Assembly (NCBI GenBank): GCA_030141605.1
Contig: JAQGDQ010000008.1
Location: 508,501-572,500 of the forward strand
Direction of reading: 5' to 3'
Source of the DNA: Tubiluchus corallicola
Lineage: Eukaryota > Priapulida > Priapulimorpha > Priapulimorphida > Tubiluchidae
DNA: 64,000 bases
Shown: positions 12,901-27,900 of the stretch, piece after piece
Layout: every line of letters starts with the position of its first letter
Position numbering within the stretch: the stretch's first letter is position 1
The notes under the pieces: model-generated
Told to the model about the DNA's origin: nothing
The model's database searches: none
What the model saw: the letters and a program-made list of their open reading frames with translations, nothing else
Translations under genes and position numbers: made by a program

Positions 12901-15900
12901 TGCTCAGCTGTACTCGGCTCGCCGCGTATGCGTTCATCACGTGTTTGGCGGTTGGTCAAGTACCGAAATTCTGGTCGAGAGCGGAAACAATTTCAGATGA
13001 GATTGAAGTCTTTGCTGCTGGTCTACATATTATCTTTTCAATTTTCAGAATAGACTTGCCTCAAAAACATTATAAACCTAATAAATATTTAGAGATTCTT
13101 GCCACGTTGATGTGCTAAAGCCACTACCATTGTTAAGACCGTTATCTTTTTTTCAGGCATTTTGTCTTCCAGTTTTGCAGATAGTTTGGGAAACCCTGAA
13201 AGATCTGCAAACAGGGAAATCTGACAAAACTGCCACAAAGTCATGCGAAGGAAGTCACCACTGGGGAATGAACCCTTACGACAGAGGAGACGCCATGGGT
13301 ACGTAAAGTACAGATCTGTACAGCACTAGTATTTGTGTTTGTGGTGCCATGGTAGAGTCATTGGTCAAAGTTTCGGAAACTGGTTTACTGGGCACCGAAC
13401 ACCATTAGTGGATCTCTGGCATGGTTCATGACTGCCACTGCTTTGATTTCATTCCAAAGGCTTTTGCCTTCAAATCCAGTAAATTTAACTAAAAGTGTTT
13501 ATTTTAAAAGTTCAGGCTTGCTCACTTGTGGCATCAGTCATATAAAATGCAAGCTCACTTTGAACTGCAAGCCTTGTTGTCTCTGTGACAGCACAAACTG
13601 TATTCAAAAACTGTATATTTTTTTCATTCAAATGCCATATGGTATTTGATGTCTGTGTCAAATTAATCTATAAAGCATCCTATTGTATTGCAACGGAAAA
13701 ACGAAGACCTAAGGTTGGTGCAGTGGACCCACAATGTTAAATGGAGGCTTGCACTATTTTATTGCCAAATTGATAAAAAACATTTCACTTACAAGTAGGA
13801 AACTGTTTTGATTCCGTCTTTTATTACAGTTACTTTGTTAGCAGCATCAGTAGTTACTCATTTCATATTCATTTTTTATCTTAAAGCAATTGATCCAGAT
13901 GGAGTCCTGTGTCAAAGCAGGGATCAAATGGGTTGGCATGGGTGCCGATCCACGAAGGGAGTCAGAGGTTCGGGTGAGTTTATCTAGCGCCAGTACTTTT
14001 TCAAAATAGCTCACATGGTTTAATCTATTGGACTTTTAGTACACTTAATTGAGTGCTAAACTTATAATAAAGATAAGCATGCACTTTCAGTCAGGCAAAA
14101 GCTGCATGTTTCATCTGGCCTCTGTTCATTAATGTTGCATTGTATTTTAAGAGCAAAAAACTATTAACTTTTTATGCAGTGCCCTTAAATAGTGTTTGTG
14201 TGGCCAGCCTATTACTTTGTGATTTCTTACAGATTTTGTTCGACTAAATCATCTCAAGTCATAAAGCTGACATCAGTAGGCTAAATACCTAATTTTGTAA
14301 AACACACCTCAGTTATGTTTATTTGGGTTTTAGTATGTTGCTTGTCTTTATTTGTCATCCAAAATTAAACACAAATGTTATAAAAAAGTTAAATTTTCAA
14401 GTTTCAAGTTTTGGGAAAGTAAGCACACAGAGTAAAATAAAAACAGGTAATACAAAACTTTCTAGAACAAACAATAAGTAAGGGTAAAATATAGCATAAT
14501 TAGAACTGTGGATGAAGAATCATCCAAACACCGAGCAGTTTACTTTCTAAAATGATAGAGTCAAATAAATAATTTTCAAGCAAAGTGCTTTGGCACATTT
14601 GCAAATACACTGTATTTTTAGGTAAATACTACTACGAAGTAACCGTGAAGGATGAAGGCTTGTGTCGTGTTGGGTGGTCCACCATGAAAAGTACTATGGA
14701 TTTAGGTGAGCTGTAGGTTTTTCTAGAATGTAATTGTCTTTTGCTTTGAAAATTTCTTGTTCTACCTGAAAATTTGAATCCAGTAATTGTTGTTATATGG
14801 ACAAATAAATGTAGTGAGTTTTTGTGTGTGTGTACTAAAAGCGTAGACAAACATTGGAGTGATTATCAGATTCTGGTCTTTCACTCTGTGATGTTTTTTC
14901 TTTGTTCATTTTCTGCTGGTATCTGCCTATGCGTACTGCTTGAGTAGCAGAGTAGTTATGGTATCACTTTTGTGTAAATTATGCAATGCTAAAAGCAGGT
15001 CAGTGATTGGATGGGTGACCACTTGGATGGGTTCAGTACTCCCTGTGTGTAGTTTCATTTGTCATACTAATTCTGCTTGTTACTTCATTTAGGTAGGACA
15101 TTTCAATCTGTGCATAATCAACACAAATACCAATTTATTGTCTGATCTGTGAGGATTAGTCTAGATTTTGAGTTAATCTACCCATAATCTGCCTGCTGCA
15201 AGGCAGATTCATCCTGCCACAACCATTCATATTTAGTAGGCAAAAACTGTTGAAAAAATTCAACTAATAACTCTGGCACTAGCTGCGACACCAACTACGA
15301 TACACGAGTAAAGACTTTTACATGTTCCAGCTGCTGCCATTGTATTTGAAATTGTTAATGATAAAGACGTACAATAAGATTAATTAAGTGTTAGTGTGTA
15401 AACCACTATTAACAACTCACTAAGACATGTTGCAACACATATATCTAACACAATTCACTATGCAATATTGTAAATGGACAAAATGGTGTAAATCAGTGGG
15501 ATGTGTATTAGGACAATGGATTATAAAAAAGCAGAAATTATGTGTGATTTTCTTAGTTAATTTTAGGTCAGTGTTTTATAAATCAATTGATCAACTCATT
15601 ATTTTACAGGCTGTGACAAGGAATCATTTGGGTATGGAGGAACTGGTAAGAAATCAACTGGAAAGCAGTTCAATGACTACGGCGGACCGTACGGGTTAAA
15701 TGATGTGATTGGCTGCTTCATCGACCTGGATTCCGGAACAATGAAATATTCAAAGAATGGAAATGACCTGGGAAATGCATTTACTGTTTCAGGAAACATG
15801 AAAAATTCTGCATTCTTTGCTGCAATTGTTCTAAAAGTAAGAGCCATGCTACCATGACCAGTTTCTAAACTAAATGAAAACATTTTTGTTACAAGTTCTG

Positions 15901-18900
15901 TTCTTTTTTCAAAATGCCTGAACTCTGCATACCCATATTGTGTGTAGCTGATAAAAGCTGTTACACTGTTAGTTTGTTCAGTTAAAAAAAATTTGTATAG
16001 GTGGACCAGTTTTTGGTTACACGATATACGAACAGGTGCTATTCAATACACGAACAAAACGAATGATATTTTAGGCATTTGCATTAATATGATAATTAAC
16101 CAACAAAATTTTGAAAAACTAATGACAATACCCGAAAACCAATAGCGATAGAAACTTATAACTGTGCATTAAACTGCTGATAATAAATAAAATTAGAATA
16201 TTTTGTACTGACACCTGCACCTGTAAGATGCCATGACACACAGCCAACGGAAAATTGCTGCCCTCTGGCAGGCAGACAGATCACAAGGTGGATACATACT
16301 GGACATAATGTTTAAAAAATGAAACTCTTTAATAAATGCTGATGCAATAATTGTAAGAAAAAAATTATCAAAGAGTTTACTGATATGCATGTTTTATGGC
16401 TTTGTTTGCTCAAGCCAGTTATTCAGTATCGAATAAGTAAAAGATTATTAGGCCTAAATAGGCACTAGTAGTGTTAATATACTACTGAAACGGGAAGGAG
16501 TTTACAATTCCTTATACAAATACCCTAACCCTAACCCGTCCCTAACCGTAACTCCAACCCCAACCCTACTTCTAATCCATTTCAGGAACTAATTTCTTGT
16601 GAGTGGGGAATTGTAAACTTTAGCCCTAAAATGTTTTTCCAGAAAAGTTAATTATGTCAAAATACAATTTGCTAACTGTAATAATACATGTAATGGTAAA
16701 TTGATAATTGTCTGATAATGTTTTGACAGGTATTTGCAAATGTAAAAAAATAATGTAAATATTTTTAAGAGCAATAAGTATCTAAGTATCTAACAACAGG
16801 TTGTAACTGCTTATAGAAAGAAGTGACCACCTAAACCATAACATCGGCAGCCTACTTTAGCTGATGTGATTAACATGATCTCAATCTTGGCTTGTATGAA
16901 TTGCAAGGAAGATTTTCATTTCCTTTACCAAAGTAGATAAAGTAGATGTTTCACAAATTATTTAAAGAATTGCAAGAGGATTTTGAAATCATGAAATTAT
17001 GTAATTGCTATTCTTTGCAGAATGCAGAAGTGGAACTGAATTTTGGTGCCACACCTTTCAAGCATCCTCCCATTTCCGTAAGTTTCTGTTCTTTTGTCAT
17101 CATTTTGAAACACTGATTTTTATCTCTTGATGCTGGTCATGTATTATCACATCACTCAGAAAGTGTTTTATTAATAGTTCGTGTGCAAAAGGTCAAAAAG
17201 ACAAGTCATTGAAGAACTGTGTGTAGAAATATTTATTGCTCTTTTGTGCATTTTTTCATTTAGGGCTACATTGCTCTTAGTCAAACACCAAAAGACAACC
17301 AAGTGAAGTCAACATCATCTGCCGCTACTGCTCCAAGCAAAGCTGCTCCAAATGCTCCTCAAGCTCTGATCTTAGAGGTAAATTTTCTACTGATGCATAA
17401 TAATAGTGAAGTACAATTTATTGCCATTACACGTTTTTGATCTATAACTTCCCAATCTTGATTTTAATATTCTGCTGTTTCTTTCTTAGGTATTTCAAAA
17501 TCTTTATGTTCTGGTGTACCACTTGTGTATTGAATTATTAAACTTTGCTTAATTGTATATGATTTTATTTTTCAGCCTTCTAGAGAACTGGCTGAACAGG
17601 TTAGTGTTATTACTATGAAAATGTTTGTCTTTTAGCAAATTACTTTGTAAAAAAACTTAAAGTTGTCTGATTACCTTTAACTTGATACCTGATTATCATC
17701 TTAGAATATGTTTGTATTAGTTTCTATTAGCCATATATGGTAATTGATAGCAATTTGATTTTCATTATCATTTAATTATCGGTTTTTATAAAAAAAAAAT
17801 GGGTATTATATTTTTGTTATTAATCTTGATTTGTTCCATCACTTTTGTTAAATTTCATTTTAATTAAATTTTATCTAGTTTTTTTTTACTTTTTTATGAA
17901 GTGTTAGATTTGGTTTTGGCAGTAATTTTTTGGCACCCAACGAGTGCGAGCATGTACTGTAAAAAAATCAGACTTATTTGTTTTCAGACGTTGAATCAGA
18001 TTCGGATGTTTCGGAAACATTTGTCAAATCCTACCCCTAGGTAAGCTTTAGTGTGTTTTTTTTTGTTGTTGTTGTTGCACTCTTCTTATTATACACTTTT
18101 TATCGTAAGTTTTGTAATCATTAATAACTTTTAAAAAGTAACTTGCATTGCAGTTACTGTTAGTTTACCTTCCTTCGTTAAAATTGGTGAATGGAATAGC
18201 TGAAAGGTCTTTATATATGCTTGGCTGCATGGTGCGTGTTAAGACTATGGCCTTACTTGGCCACTAAATTGATTGATGACTACCCGGAAACTTAGTTTTT
18301 TTACCTGTCAAACTGCCTCCGGTCCACTTACCTGATTGAAGGTGGATGTACCTAAAGTTGCGAAGCCATCTCTGCCACTCCTGTCTCTAATCTCAGAGAA
18401 TTGTCCTTGCTAATGAGATGAATTCTGCTCTTGCAACAACCGTCTACATTGAGTAGGAATTAAACTCTGCCAGTGTATACTGGAAATACTCATCTTGGAA
18501 TTCATACATGTTTATAAATACCAAAACATTTCCTTGAGCTCTGCAAGCCAAATGTATAAAGAAACTTCATTTGATGTAAATCCGGAATCTGCCTTTCATA
18601 GTTAGATTTTACAATGACATGTTAAACTTATAAAAGTTGTAAGTTTACTATCATTTTTGCAGAGAATTGCTGATCATCGGAGGTGTCAGCGGAAGAGAGC
18701 AAATAGACAAACTGCATAATGGGGTAATGTAAAGTAATGTGAAAAAACAATGTAATACTGACCTTGCATGCTATTTGCAGCTAAATTTTATTTAAAGTTT
18801 TTCATTTGTCAAAACTACAACTGCATCCAACTTTTTCAGTAACACATATCTTAGGACATGGGTGGCACCGTGAAAGGGCTGATAGCCAGCAGCTCTCCCA

Positions 18901-21900
18901 GATTTTTAGCTAGGCCCCTTCCCAAAATGTCTGAGTAACTGAGTAAGACTATACATAAGTAGGCCTAATTACCAATTTTATTACTGCGAAATCTGCTATT
19001 TTTTTCTTTTCCTGAAATCAGAATGCAGCCTGTTACAAGTGCTATTGGGATACATAAAAATAAGGCAAAATAATTATTCCTAAGAAACAAAATGATAGAC
19101 AACATTCCAACAAACAAACTTAAAACAGTAATTAGCTGAACATGTTATCAGAACAGCAAGCAATCTTGCCCTTACCTACTGATAAATCATAGCCCTCTGC
19201 TCCTAAAATCCTGGTGCCAGCCTTGTCTCTGGATGAAATTATGCAGGTCTCCGTGAATTTGATACTGGCATAATTAACTGAATAAATTCTGGTGAAAATG
19301 GGAATGCAATTGTTGCCATGTTCTCATACAGTCACTGACAGCCTTGAGTTCTAGCGGTATTGAAATTAGTAATCTCAATAAATAAAATTATTATAATAAT
19401 AAATAAATTTTTATTTTATTTATGGATTTTACTTTATGGACTTTTAGCTATCTAATGTTTTTAATATTCCACATTGTGTATAATTGTAATAATTTCATTG
19501 TTGTTTTATTTTTAATTTCAAATAATGTCCTGTTGTGCCCCTGCAGTTGGATTTTATGTCCACTCTTCTGAAATGTCTGCCCATCTTTTATTTTGTTTTT
19601 GAGTAAAACGATTTTAACACACAAATTGGATTAAGTAGTTGAGTTCAGTAAGTTAGTGAATTAGTCAGTCGCTGGTTATTCATTTATTTATCTAATTAGT
19701 TGTCAGTCAATCAGTCATTCAAAGTAATTTTGGCCATTGTCATTCTAGCAATTTATCAGTCAGTTAGTCGATTTGTCAGCTGTCAGTCACATCAATATTA
19801 CCTATTAATGTGTCAGTCAATTGTTTAGCCAGTAGTCGGGCAGTTTAGTAAGACAGTCAGTCACTATCTCTGTTAATAGAGATATGTACTAATAATGATA
19901 AACAAAAAAATACAATATATAATAACTATCAAATAAGCAGCAGGAAATTTTGAAAATACTCTAACATTTTCACTAACACGATAGTGACAGTAATCACATG
20001 TCTGTGCCTCTAAGCACCTGTGTTTGCACCGATCACATAAATCACTACCGTAGTTTTTCAAAAATTTGCATCTGTCTTTTTAACACCTACAGATCGTATT
20101 GCATCTGCTTAGTAAGGAAAGCAGAAAGAGCACTCTTGCCTAATCATCAGCAGATTTTGCTTTGTGTAGGTTGATATTGTGTGCGGCACACCTGGACGCT
20201 TGGAAGATCTCATTTCCACTGGTGAATTACTGCTATCTCAAGTATGATGGTTGTTTTGATCGTTTCTTTAAACATCAGTCATAACAAGAATTATGATAAG
20301 AAGCTCAGAGTCCTTTTCACTGTAATTAAAACAGTAACTTAAAGAACTTGGGTAATGTGGTTTGCAATGGTGGGTGTGCAGAATTTGCTGTACAGTTATC
20401 AGCATAATCCTCAGCTAGGTCACTCTTGTTTCAGTTCTTATTTATAATGTTGTTCAAAAATCGCACCATGAAAATTTACCGCCTCGTGCTACTCTTTACG
20501 GGCTAAAATATCAGAAGAGGGCTACTTTCTGGGCAGTGAGGTTGAGTCTACTATAGTGGCACATGTTAGGAGTACTAACCACAGTATCAATACAGATTAG
20601 ATTATATTAGACAAAGAAGAAAATGGAAAAGTCACTTTCTAAACTAATTTTGCATTGTAGTGTATAATGGAATACTGGTTTGGTATTTGTAAACCTTCAT
20701 TCCTGTTTAAATCAATTTTGAGGTATTTATATGGTTTTAGTTATAAATAAGTCTATTTTTATTAAACTGCATGATTATATAGAAATTTTTCTTAGCTACT
20801 GTAATTTTAGCGCAATGGCTAGTCAAATTCAATTTCTCAAATTTGAAGAGATAAAATTTCTTTTTTTTTCACTAAAATTAATGTGATCCTGAAGATGGGA
20901 GAAATATGGATAAAAATCAGGAATTTTTAACATCAAAACTTTATTGTTTGATTATTTTTGCTTGAAAAAAGCAATTGACAGTAAAATTCAAAAAAATCTG
21001 TTGAAATAATTCCACTGTCTTAATGTGTTAGAAAAACAACTCCAATTAGTTCCCCATCCTCTAATTCAGTAATTTATTATTGCCATCATTTTCATCAACA
21101 TAATTTTCGTTGTCATTACTGTCACCCTAATCATCATCACTGTCATCACATCATTATCATCAGTAGCAGCACAGACATTAGCAACAGAAATTTGTTTGCA
21201 GTTTGACAATTTTTGTTAATAATGAGGATGACAAATATTTTTGCATGTCATTAGTTTCTTTGTCAAAACTACAATTAGTAAGTTTAATCCTAAGCAGAAA
21301 CATACCCAGTAAACAAATAGACATATGTGCCTAGTAGAGTTCTAAATCATGATTTTAACCATACACACACATAAGCTAGCTTAGTTAGCTACTGCTCACT
21401 TGATTACTAATACTCTGACTATTTTGTTTTAGGTTCGATTTTTCATTCTTGATGAAGCAGTGAGTAACATTTACTTTCGTTTTATCTCAGCATTGACATA
21501 CTTTACAAATAGAAATCTAGTTTTTCTAGCCTTTTCAGTAAGTTTTTTCTAAAGAAGAATGGTAAAGCTTTTTGTTGTCACACACCTTATAATGTTAATA
21601 CAACTTTAAATAGGTGAGCACCTGTTTCACACAAATAGCTTGTGTCTGCTTGTATTCTATACTCGGTCTAGGAAGCTAAAATTGCATAGTTGATGGGTGT
21701 AATTGTTTTTTTAGATAGAGGTTGTGTCTGAATGTGATTGACCTCTGAAGATTAGAGGGAATTCCTTGATAATGAGCCAGGTTGTAGTTATACCGTAAAT
21801 TTCGAGTTAAACAGGGTCGCTGAATGCTGAATTCTGGCTTGAAGTCTGCCGAAATGTGTTAAGAAAATGTTTCTTGAGTTCAGTTTTTTATTACTAGCAC

Positions 21901-24900
21901 TTTGTAATTTCATATCTTATTTATGTTCAGGATGGATTACTCAGCGCTGGTTACAATGAACTGATCATGAGAATGTACCAGCAAATACCTAAAGTTACAG
22001 TTGATGGAAAACGACTTCAGGTAAAGAGAGACTTTAAAATATTCACTGATTTAAATCAAAACTCTTTAATGGAATTGTTTTACTGCAAAGTGCATTTGGT
22101 TTTTCATAGAAATGTACTTTTCTCTTTTTCAGATGATTGTTTGTTCTGCGACGCTACATTCATTCGATGTGAAAAAAATGGCTGTAAGTTATTATCGGAA
22201 ACTTCTGACCTTTTACCATAATGTTGCACATTTGAAAGTGCCATTAACATAAATAATGAGTTGAAATCGACTGTTAATTTAGCCAGTTGATTCATTGTGA
22301 ATTACTGTTAACATGTGTGGCTGTTGCCCGCAGGGGTGACATAGTGCTAAAGTAGTTTTGTTGAAGCAGTCTGTATAAATAATGAAGTTGAAATTTATAC
22401 TCATTTCGTAGCGAAAATGTTCGTCCTTTAAAACAAGTTTGTCCGAGACCTGTTCATTAGTGACTAATTTAGGTACAAAATGTATAACACTGAATTTTTT
22501 TACTCATTCGTCTTTGCTTCGGGTTTTCCAAACTGTGACCCAATAAAAAGTCTGACTATAGGGAGCATTATGGCTATATTTTAGGTGTTAACATGTTTTA
22601 CAGGAAAAGATAATGCATTTTCCAGTTTGGATAGATTTGAAAGGAGAAGACAGTGTTCCGGAGACCGTCCATCATGTCGTTGCTTTGATTGATCCGACTA
22701 CAGACACGTCTTGGCAAAAACTACGCAAGCACATTGCAGTAAATAACTATATATAGTTGCTTAGTGTGTTTTTAAATCACTTTGCAATTTTTTTGTCTTT
22801 GTTATTGGATTTCTTACTATTCCATTCATTTTCTTGCAAGAGAATCTAGAATTTCTCAATTGTATGCCAAGGCTGAAGTACATATGTGAGAGTCCATGCT
22901 ACTTGATGCCTAGGAAACTTTTTAAATCAGCTTAATTTTTTTTCTGCTGTTATTTTAGACTGATGGAATTCATGCCAGGGATAACATCAAGCCCGGTAGT
23001 AACAGTGCAGAGACACTGTCAGAGGCAGTAAAGATTCTGAAAGGGGAATATGCGTTGCGAGCCATTGACGAACACAAAATGGACAAAGCTCTTATCTTTT
23101 GCCGGACAAAAGTCGACTGTGATAACATGGAACGATACTTGATTTCTCAAGGTGGAGGTATATACAAGCCTGGTTTCTTTTTTTACATCTTATTTTCTAG
23201 AGCAGGACATACTGAAGTTCATAGGAATATATCATTAAAGGAGTTACATTATGGCTGGTTTTACATAAAAGAGCCGGCTTCTGGAATTGACATGTTGTTT
23301 ATTGGTGCAGATGATCATTTCGACAGCAACTGTCATTTTCAATGCTATAAATCAAGCCAAAACATTTAATTAGTACAATTATGATACTACTAACCAAGGC
23401 ATACAATAAATTACATCATTACACAATCACACTTGAATGTCACTCTTGTGATTGTGTAATGATAAATTTATTGTATGCCTTGGTTAGTAGCGTCATAATT
23501 GTACTAACTAATTGTTGTCACTTTATTTATAGCACTGAAAAGTTGCTGTCGAAAGGATCGTCGCCGCTAATGAACAACCTGTTAATGGTTTTGTTCGCAT
23601 TCAGTTAATTGCTGGTCTCACCTTCTGTTGTGGAGATTCTATAGTACAGTAGAACAATCTTCTTACCTTGTAGAAGATTCGAGAACTTTCTATACTCGAT
23701 GCGCGTAATAGTTTCTAGATTGTTCTGGTTTAGTCCATGTGCACTGATATATAAGGCGGAGCTAGTCCCTCAAGTTTATTCTCATATTCTCAGATACGCA
23801 CACTCCCGTTTACATGTTTCCAAATTATCACTTGTCTGTACACATTTCGCGTTCCTTCATACTTTTGTGTTATAGCATTCTCGCATAATAAGCTAGTTTA
23901 ATTTGACGACGTGTTTTCTGGTTTTATCTACGAGCTATCCGTGAGAAACAAAACACAACACCTTCCAAGCATGAATTTTTGTATGCTTTAATGAAAAATA
24001 TGCTGGTTTTAAAAAAAGCAAATTTTTCTTTTTTCAGGTCAGAGAGGTTCGGGCAAATATTCCTGCGTTTGTCTGCATGGTGACCGGAAACCTCCGGAAA
24101 GAAAGGCCAATTTAGAAGCTTTCAAGGTAAAGTTTATGAAGCAGTAAATCCGATATGATTACTATAGCTATTAGCTGTAATTACAAAGCTTGTGCTGGAA
24201 GTTATATTTGTTTAACCTTGCTGTTATAGTAAAAACGATTCTTTTTTCATCTTCATGCCCTTCATCATTATCCTCCAAAAGATCCGTGCATGAAATTATG
24301 GAAACCATTTGGACAGAGTCTGTTTTCTAACAGGCACTTCCTATACAGCACAAATAAAGTGTATTGAAGAATCTAATAAAATAGCTGAAAATAGCTACTT
24401 ATGTACCAGATGTACCAATTGTCAGCAATCATATCGCTGGTAGATGCATCACTTCACTAACAGTCTTAATTTTGCTGCTGAAATTGTTTATTAATTAATG
24501 GTTTAATTTATGTTTCATGTTGTGGAACTTGAACTACATTTGACATGCTTGTAATTCGCCCAGTGGTCAATGACCATTATAACTGGTGATTATATCTTGT
24601 TTCAGATATAATCTCCAAAATTTTAGTTTCTTGTTTTATAGCTTGTTTTTTCAGATTGATCTTCCCTTCTGATCATTTGTTGAAATAACGTCGCATTTAA
24701 TTTACAACGCTATTTGAACTGCAGCATGGCCTGGTAAATGTAGTTTCCTATAATCTCTATCCTCTCTTGCAGCAAGGAAAGGTCAAGTTTCTTATCTGCA
24801 CGGACGTAGCTGCTCGTGGAATAGACGTCAAGGGTGTGCCATATGGTAAATAATTTTTAATTTTCATTTGCAAAAATGTTAATGTTAACCCTCATTTATT

Positions 24901-27900
24901 AACACTGAAGTGCAAAAGAACTCCAAGCATTTCTGTTGCTTCATTACATTTTACTTTAAAATGGTGTTTAGCCATTTTCTTGTTTTTAAATATTTGTAGA
25001 TGCTGCATTTGCTTGTGTTTGCTATTGAAATTGGTATGACGTCTTCGTTTTTAGATACATTAGTTGACCACTTCACTGCCCGTCATGAAAATGCTATTCC
25101 GCCTGGCCTGTATGACAAGACTCTACCATCATGCTTAATATGCAAATTAAGTTGCGCCTACGCCAGTAGCAATAATCCTTACACACGCACCACGTGCAAT
25201 TGAGGAATCTAGCTTTGAAAACAAAAAGTGGTGGTGTCCTCTTTTGTCTAAAAATATGATATACAAGCTACAAAACATTCATGTCCAAAAAATGTACAAA
25301 ATGAGCAAAGAAGATTGCTGCTATTGCTGAACTGTCATCTATTACGTTGCCACTCTCAAACAAAGATCTATATGAAAAAATAAAAGAAGAATCTGGACAG
25401 AAAATAAAAAGACGTTTAAGATGTATTGGGCATATGCTTAGACTGCCTGATGATATTCCAGTGAAGGTAGCTCTTCAACAAGCCATAGAACCAGCTAAAA
25501 CAACCTGCAGGAGGATAAATGTTAACATATTTAGATTTTCCACAGAAAGATTTAAACACTTCAGCATTGATCCTTAGAAATAAATGCTCTTGGGGCATTG
25601 CGGCGAGCAGGGAGTCCTGGCATAGGGAGGTGAGCAGCATCATGCCCCTGGACGTATGATTCATCGGATGATGATGATTGCCACTGTTGCATAGCTTTCC
25701 TCTACCTTTGTCGAATTTTTGTCCTCAAATGACCCAGAAAAGAGGCAGTGTGGAGCAAATTAAGGACTAGCTTGCAAAATTTGGGGTTGAGTCATCAGAT
25801 AATGGTAGGTGAAGCCAATCCATATGTGTAATTAGATATGAATATTTCAACATCGTATGGTTGATGAATTTTGTACATACAAGCTAAAAATTACAGCAAT
25901 AGGCCTGCCTTTATTTCTTCTACACACTAGAATGGCTATTGGGTAAAACATTTGACAGCACTGCTCTTACATGTTTTACAAAAAATTTTGTGCAAAATAC
26001 AACATTCAAATTGTACTGATACAGTGAAGGATGGCCAAAAAGTTGTGAAAACTGTATGTGTGAATGCTTGCGTATGTGTGAATGTTTGTGTGATGTGTGC
26101 ATACATGTGCATGTAAACACATGCATATAAATTAGGCAATATTTGTTCGTGTATGTATGCTTGAATGCGCAATGCTTTTTTTAGAATCACAAAGTGATGA
26201 CAGTGGTGATACTGTTGACGATGGTGGTGACACTGATGATGGTGATGATGATGATGACGACAATGACATCGACACTAATACTTTTAGAAAAAATTACAGT
26301 TATAGTATTTTTGTGAATTTAAATCTTAGTAAAAATTTACTTTGTAACAACACAACAATATTTTGCGTATCAGAAACTCTGCTTTTATTTTCTTCTACTT
26401 TTATTTCTTTTCTGCTTTCCCTTTTTCTCAACATTCTTCATCATTCTCTCAAATTTGCTAATACTTCTACAAGAGATGGTAGGAACAATGACACTGGTAG
26501 TAGCAGACACAGGTGGCAGTGGCATGGTGGCAGCGTTGGCAGTGGCATTGGTTGTGGTGGGGGGGGGGGGTGTCACAACAGTTATGATGGCACCAATGGC
26601 AACAATTGGCAACAATAACAATAGAAGTGGTTGTGATGTAGTGACAACCATACTATAATAACATTGCATTGCCTATAGCAGTAGCAACTTTTCATTTTAC
26701 TAAAATATTCTTGCGCAAAATACAAATTGCATGGCAGTGAAGTAGTTAATTAATCCGAATATAGTTTACATAGATGGGGATATCAAATCATTCGTTTTAA
26801 ATTAAATTATTATAAACATTGTAAACGATTACAGTATATTTTTAACAACAATAAACTCTTGAAAATCACAAATATAATTGAAAAAAAGCTTTTAAGACTC
26901 ATAGTGTGAGTAAAACAGTTATCAGTGGGAAATTGCAGCTTTTTGGTCAAAATCAAAATCAGAGTAGAAGTGGTTTAAATGTCTTTTTAATGTTAATATT
27001 TGAAGTCTGAAAAATTTAATTATTTTTTAGCCAAATAGACAATAAAGGTTTTTTTGTTATAGTGATTAACATAACCCTACCGCCAACAGATGAAAAGTCA
27101 AACTATGTGCATCGAATCGGCCGTGTTGGTCGTGCAGAAAGGTATAGCATGTAAACATACCCACATTACCACATTTCTAGTACAGTTAGTAAATGCTTCA
27201 GTTAAATGCAAAACGAAATATGAAAATTTCTATTCCTATTAACCTGCATAAAAATCTTGTAAATATGGATGAAACTGAAATGCATAAAATGTAAAGGAAA
27301 AAGGTCTAGCATTCAATGGTAACCTGCGGCAGACCTAGAATTTGGTCAAGGATATCCCTTAAAGATGAACTATTGAACTGGTGCAGGTTTTTAGCCATCT
27401 TTTTGAGTACAACTACATTCTTCTCTCAGTAAGGTACAATCATTATGGTGTTTGATTAAACAAAACCACTTAGGTAAAATGGATTCATGGATATGGTACA
27501 TTTGCATTGTCTTTACAGTAGGCATTGTTTTGCTCTTAATTTGTTAGCAACCCAACTTTGTCATTCTTCCACAGGTAGAAATGAAATCGCATTTATTGTA
27601 TCTAATTTAGTTTCATTTATTTTAATTAATTAATTTCAGGATGGGCTTAGCCATGTCTCTTGTGGCAACTGTACCTGAAAAGGTGTGGTACCATGGCTGT
27701 CCCAGCCGTGGTAAGAACTGTAATAACAGCAGGCTTACAACCGAAGGTGGCTGTGCCATTTGGTATAACGAAATGCAGGTAGAGTTTTAGTAAAATTTGG
27801 TATTCTTGTCCAGAAATTCAGTTAACAAATCCAGCAGCTTAATGCGGCTGTTACAGCTGAAATAGAAATAATGCAGTCTGCCATTCATAAATACAAATTC

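Noticed and set aside
26157-26669. Asp-, Gly- and Val-rich frames on both strands
   Set aside because: They are translations of GAT/GGT simple repeats inside a DDX1 intron.
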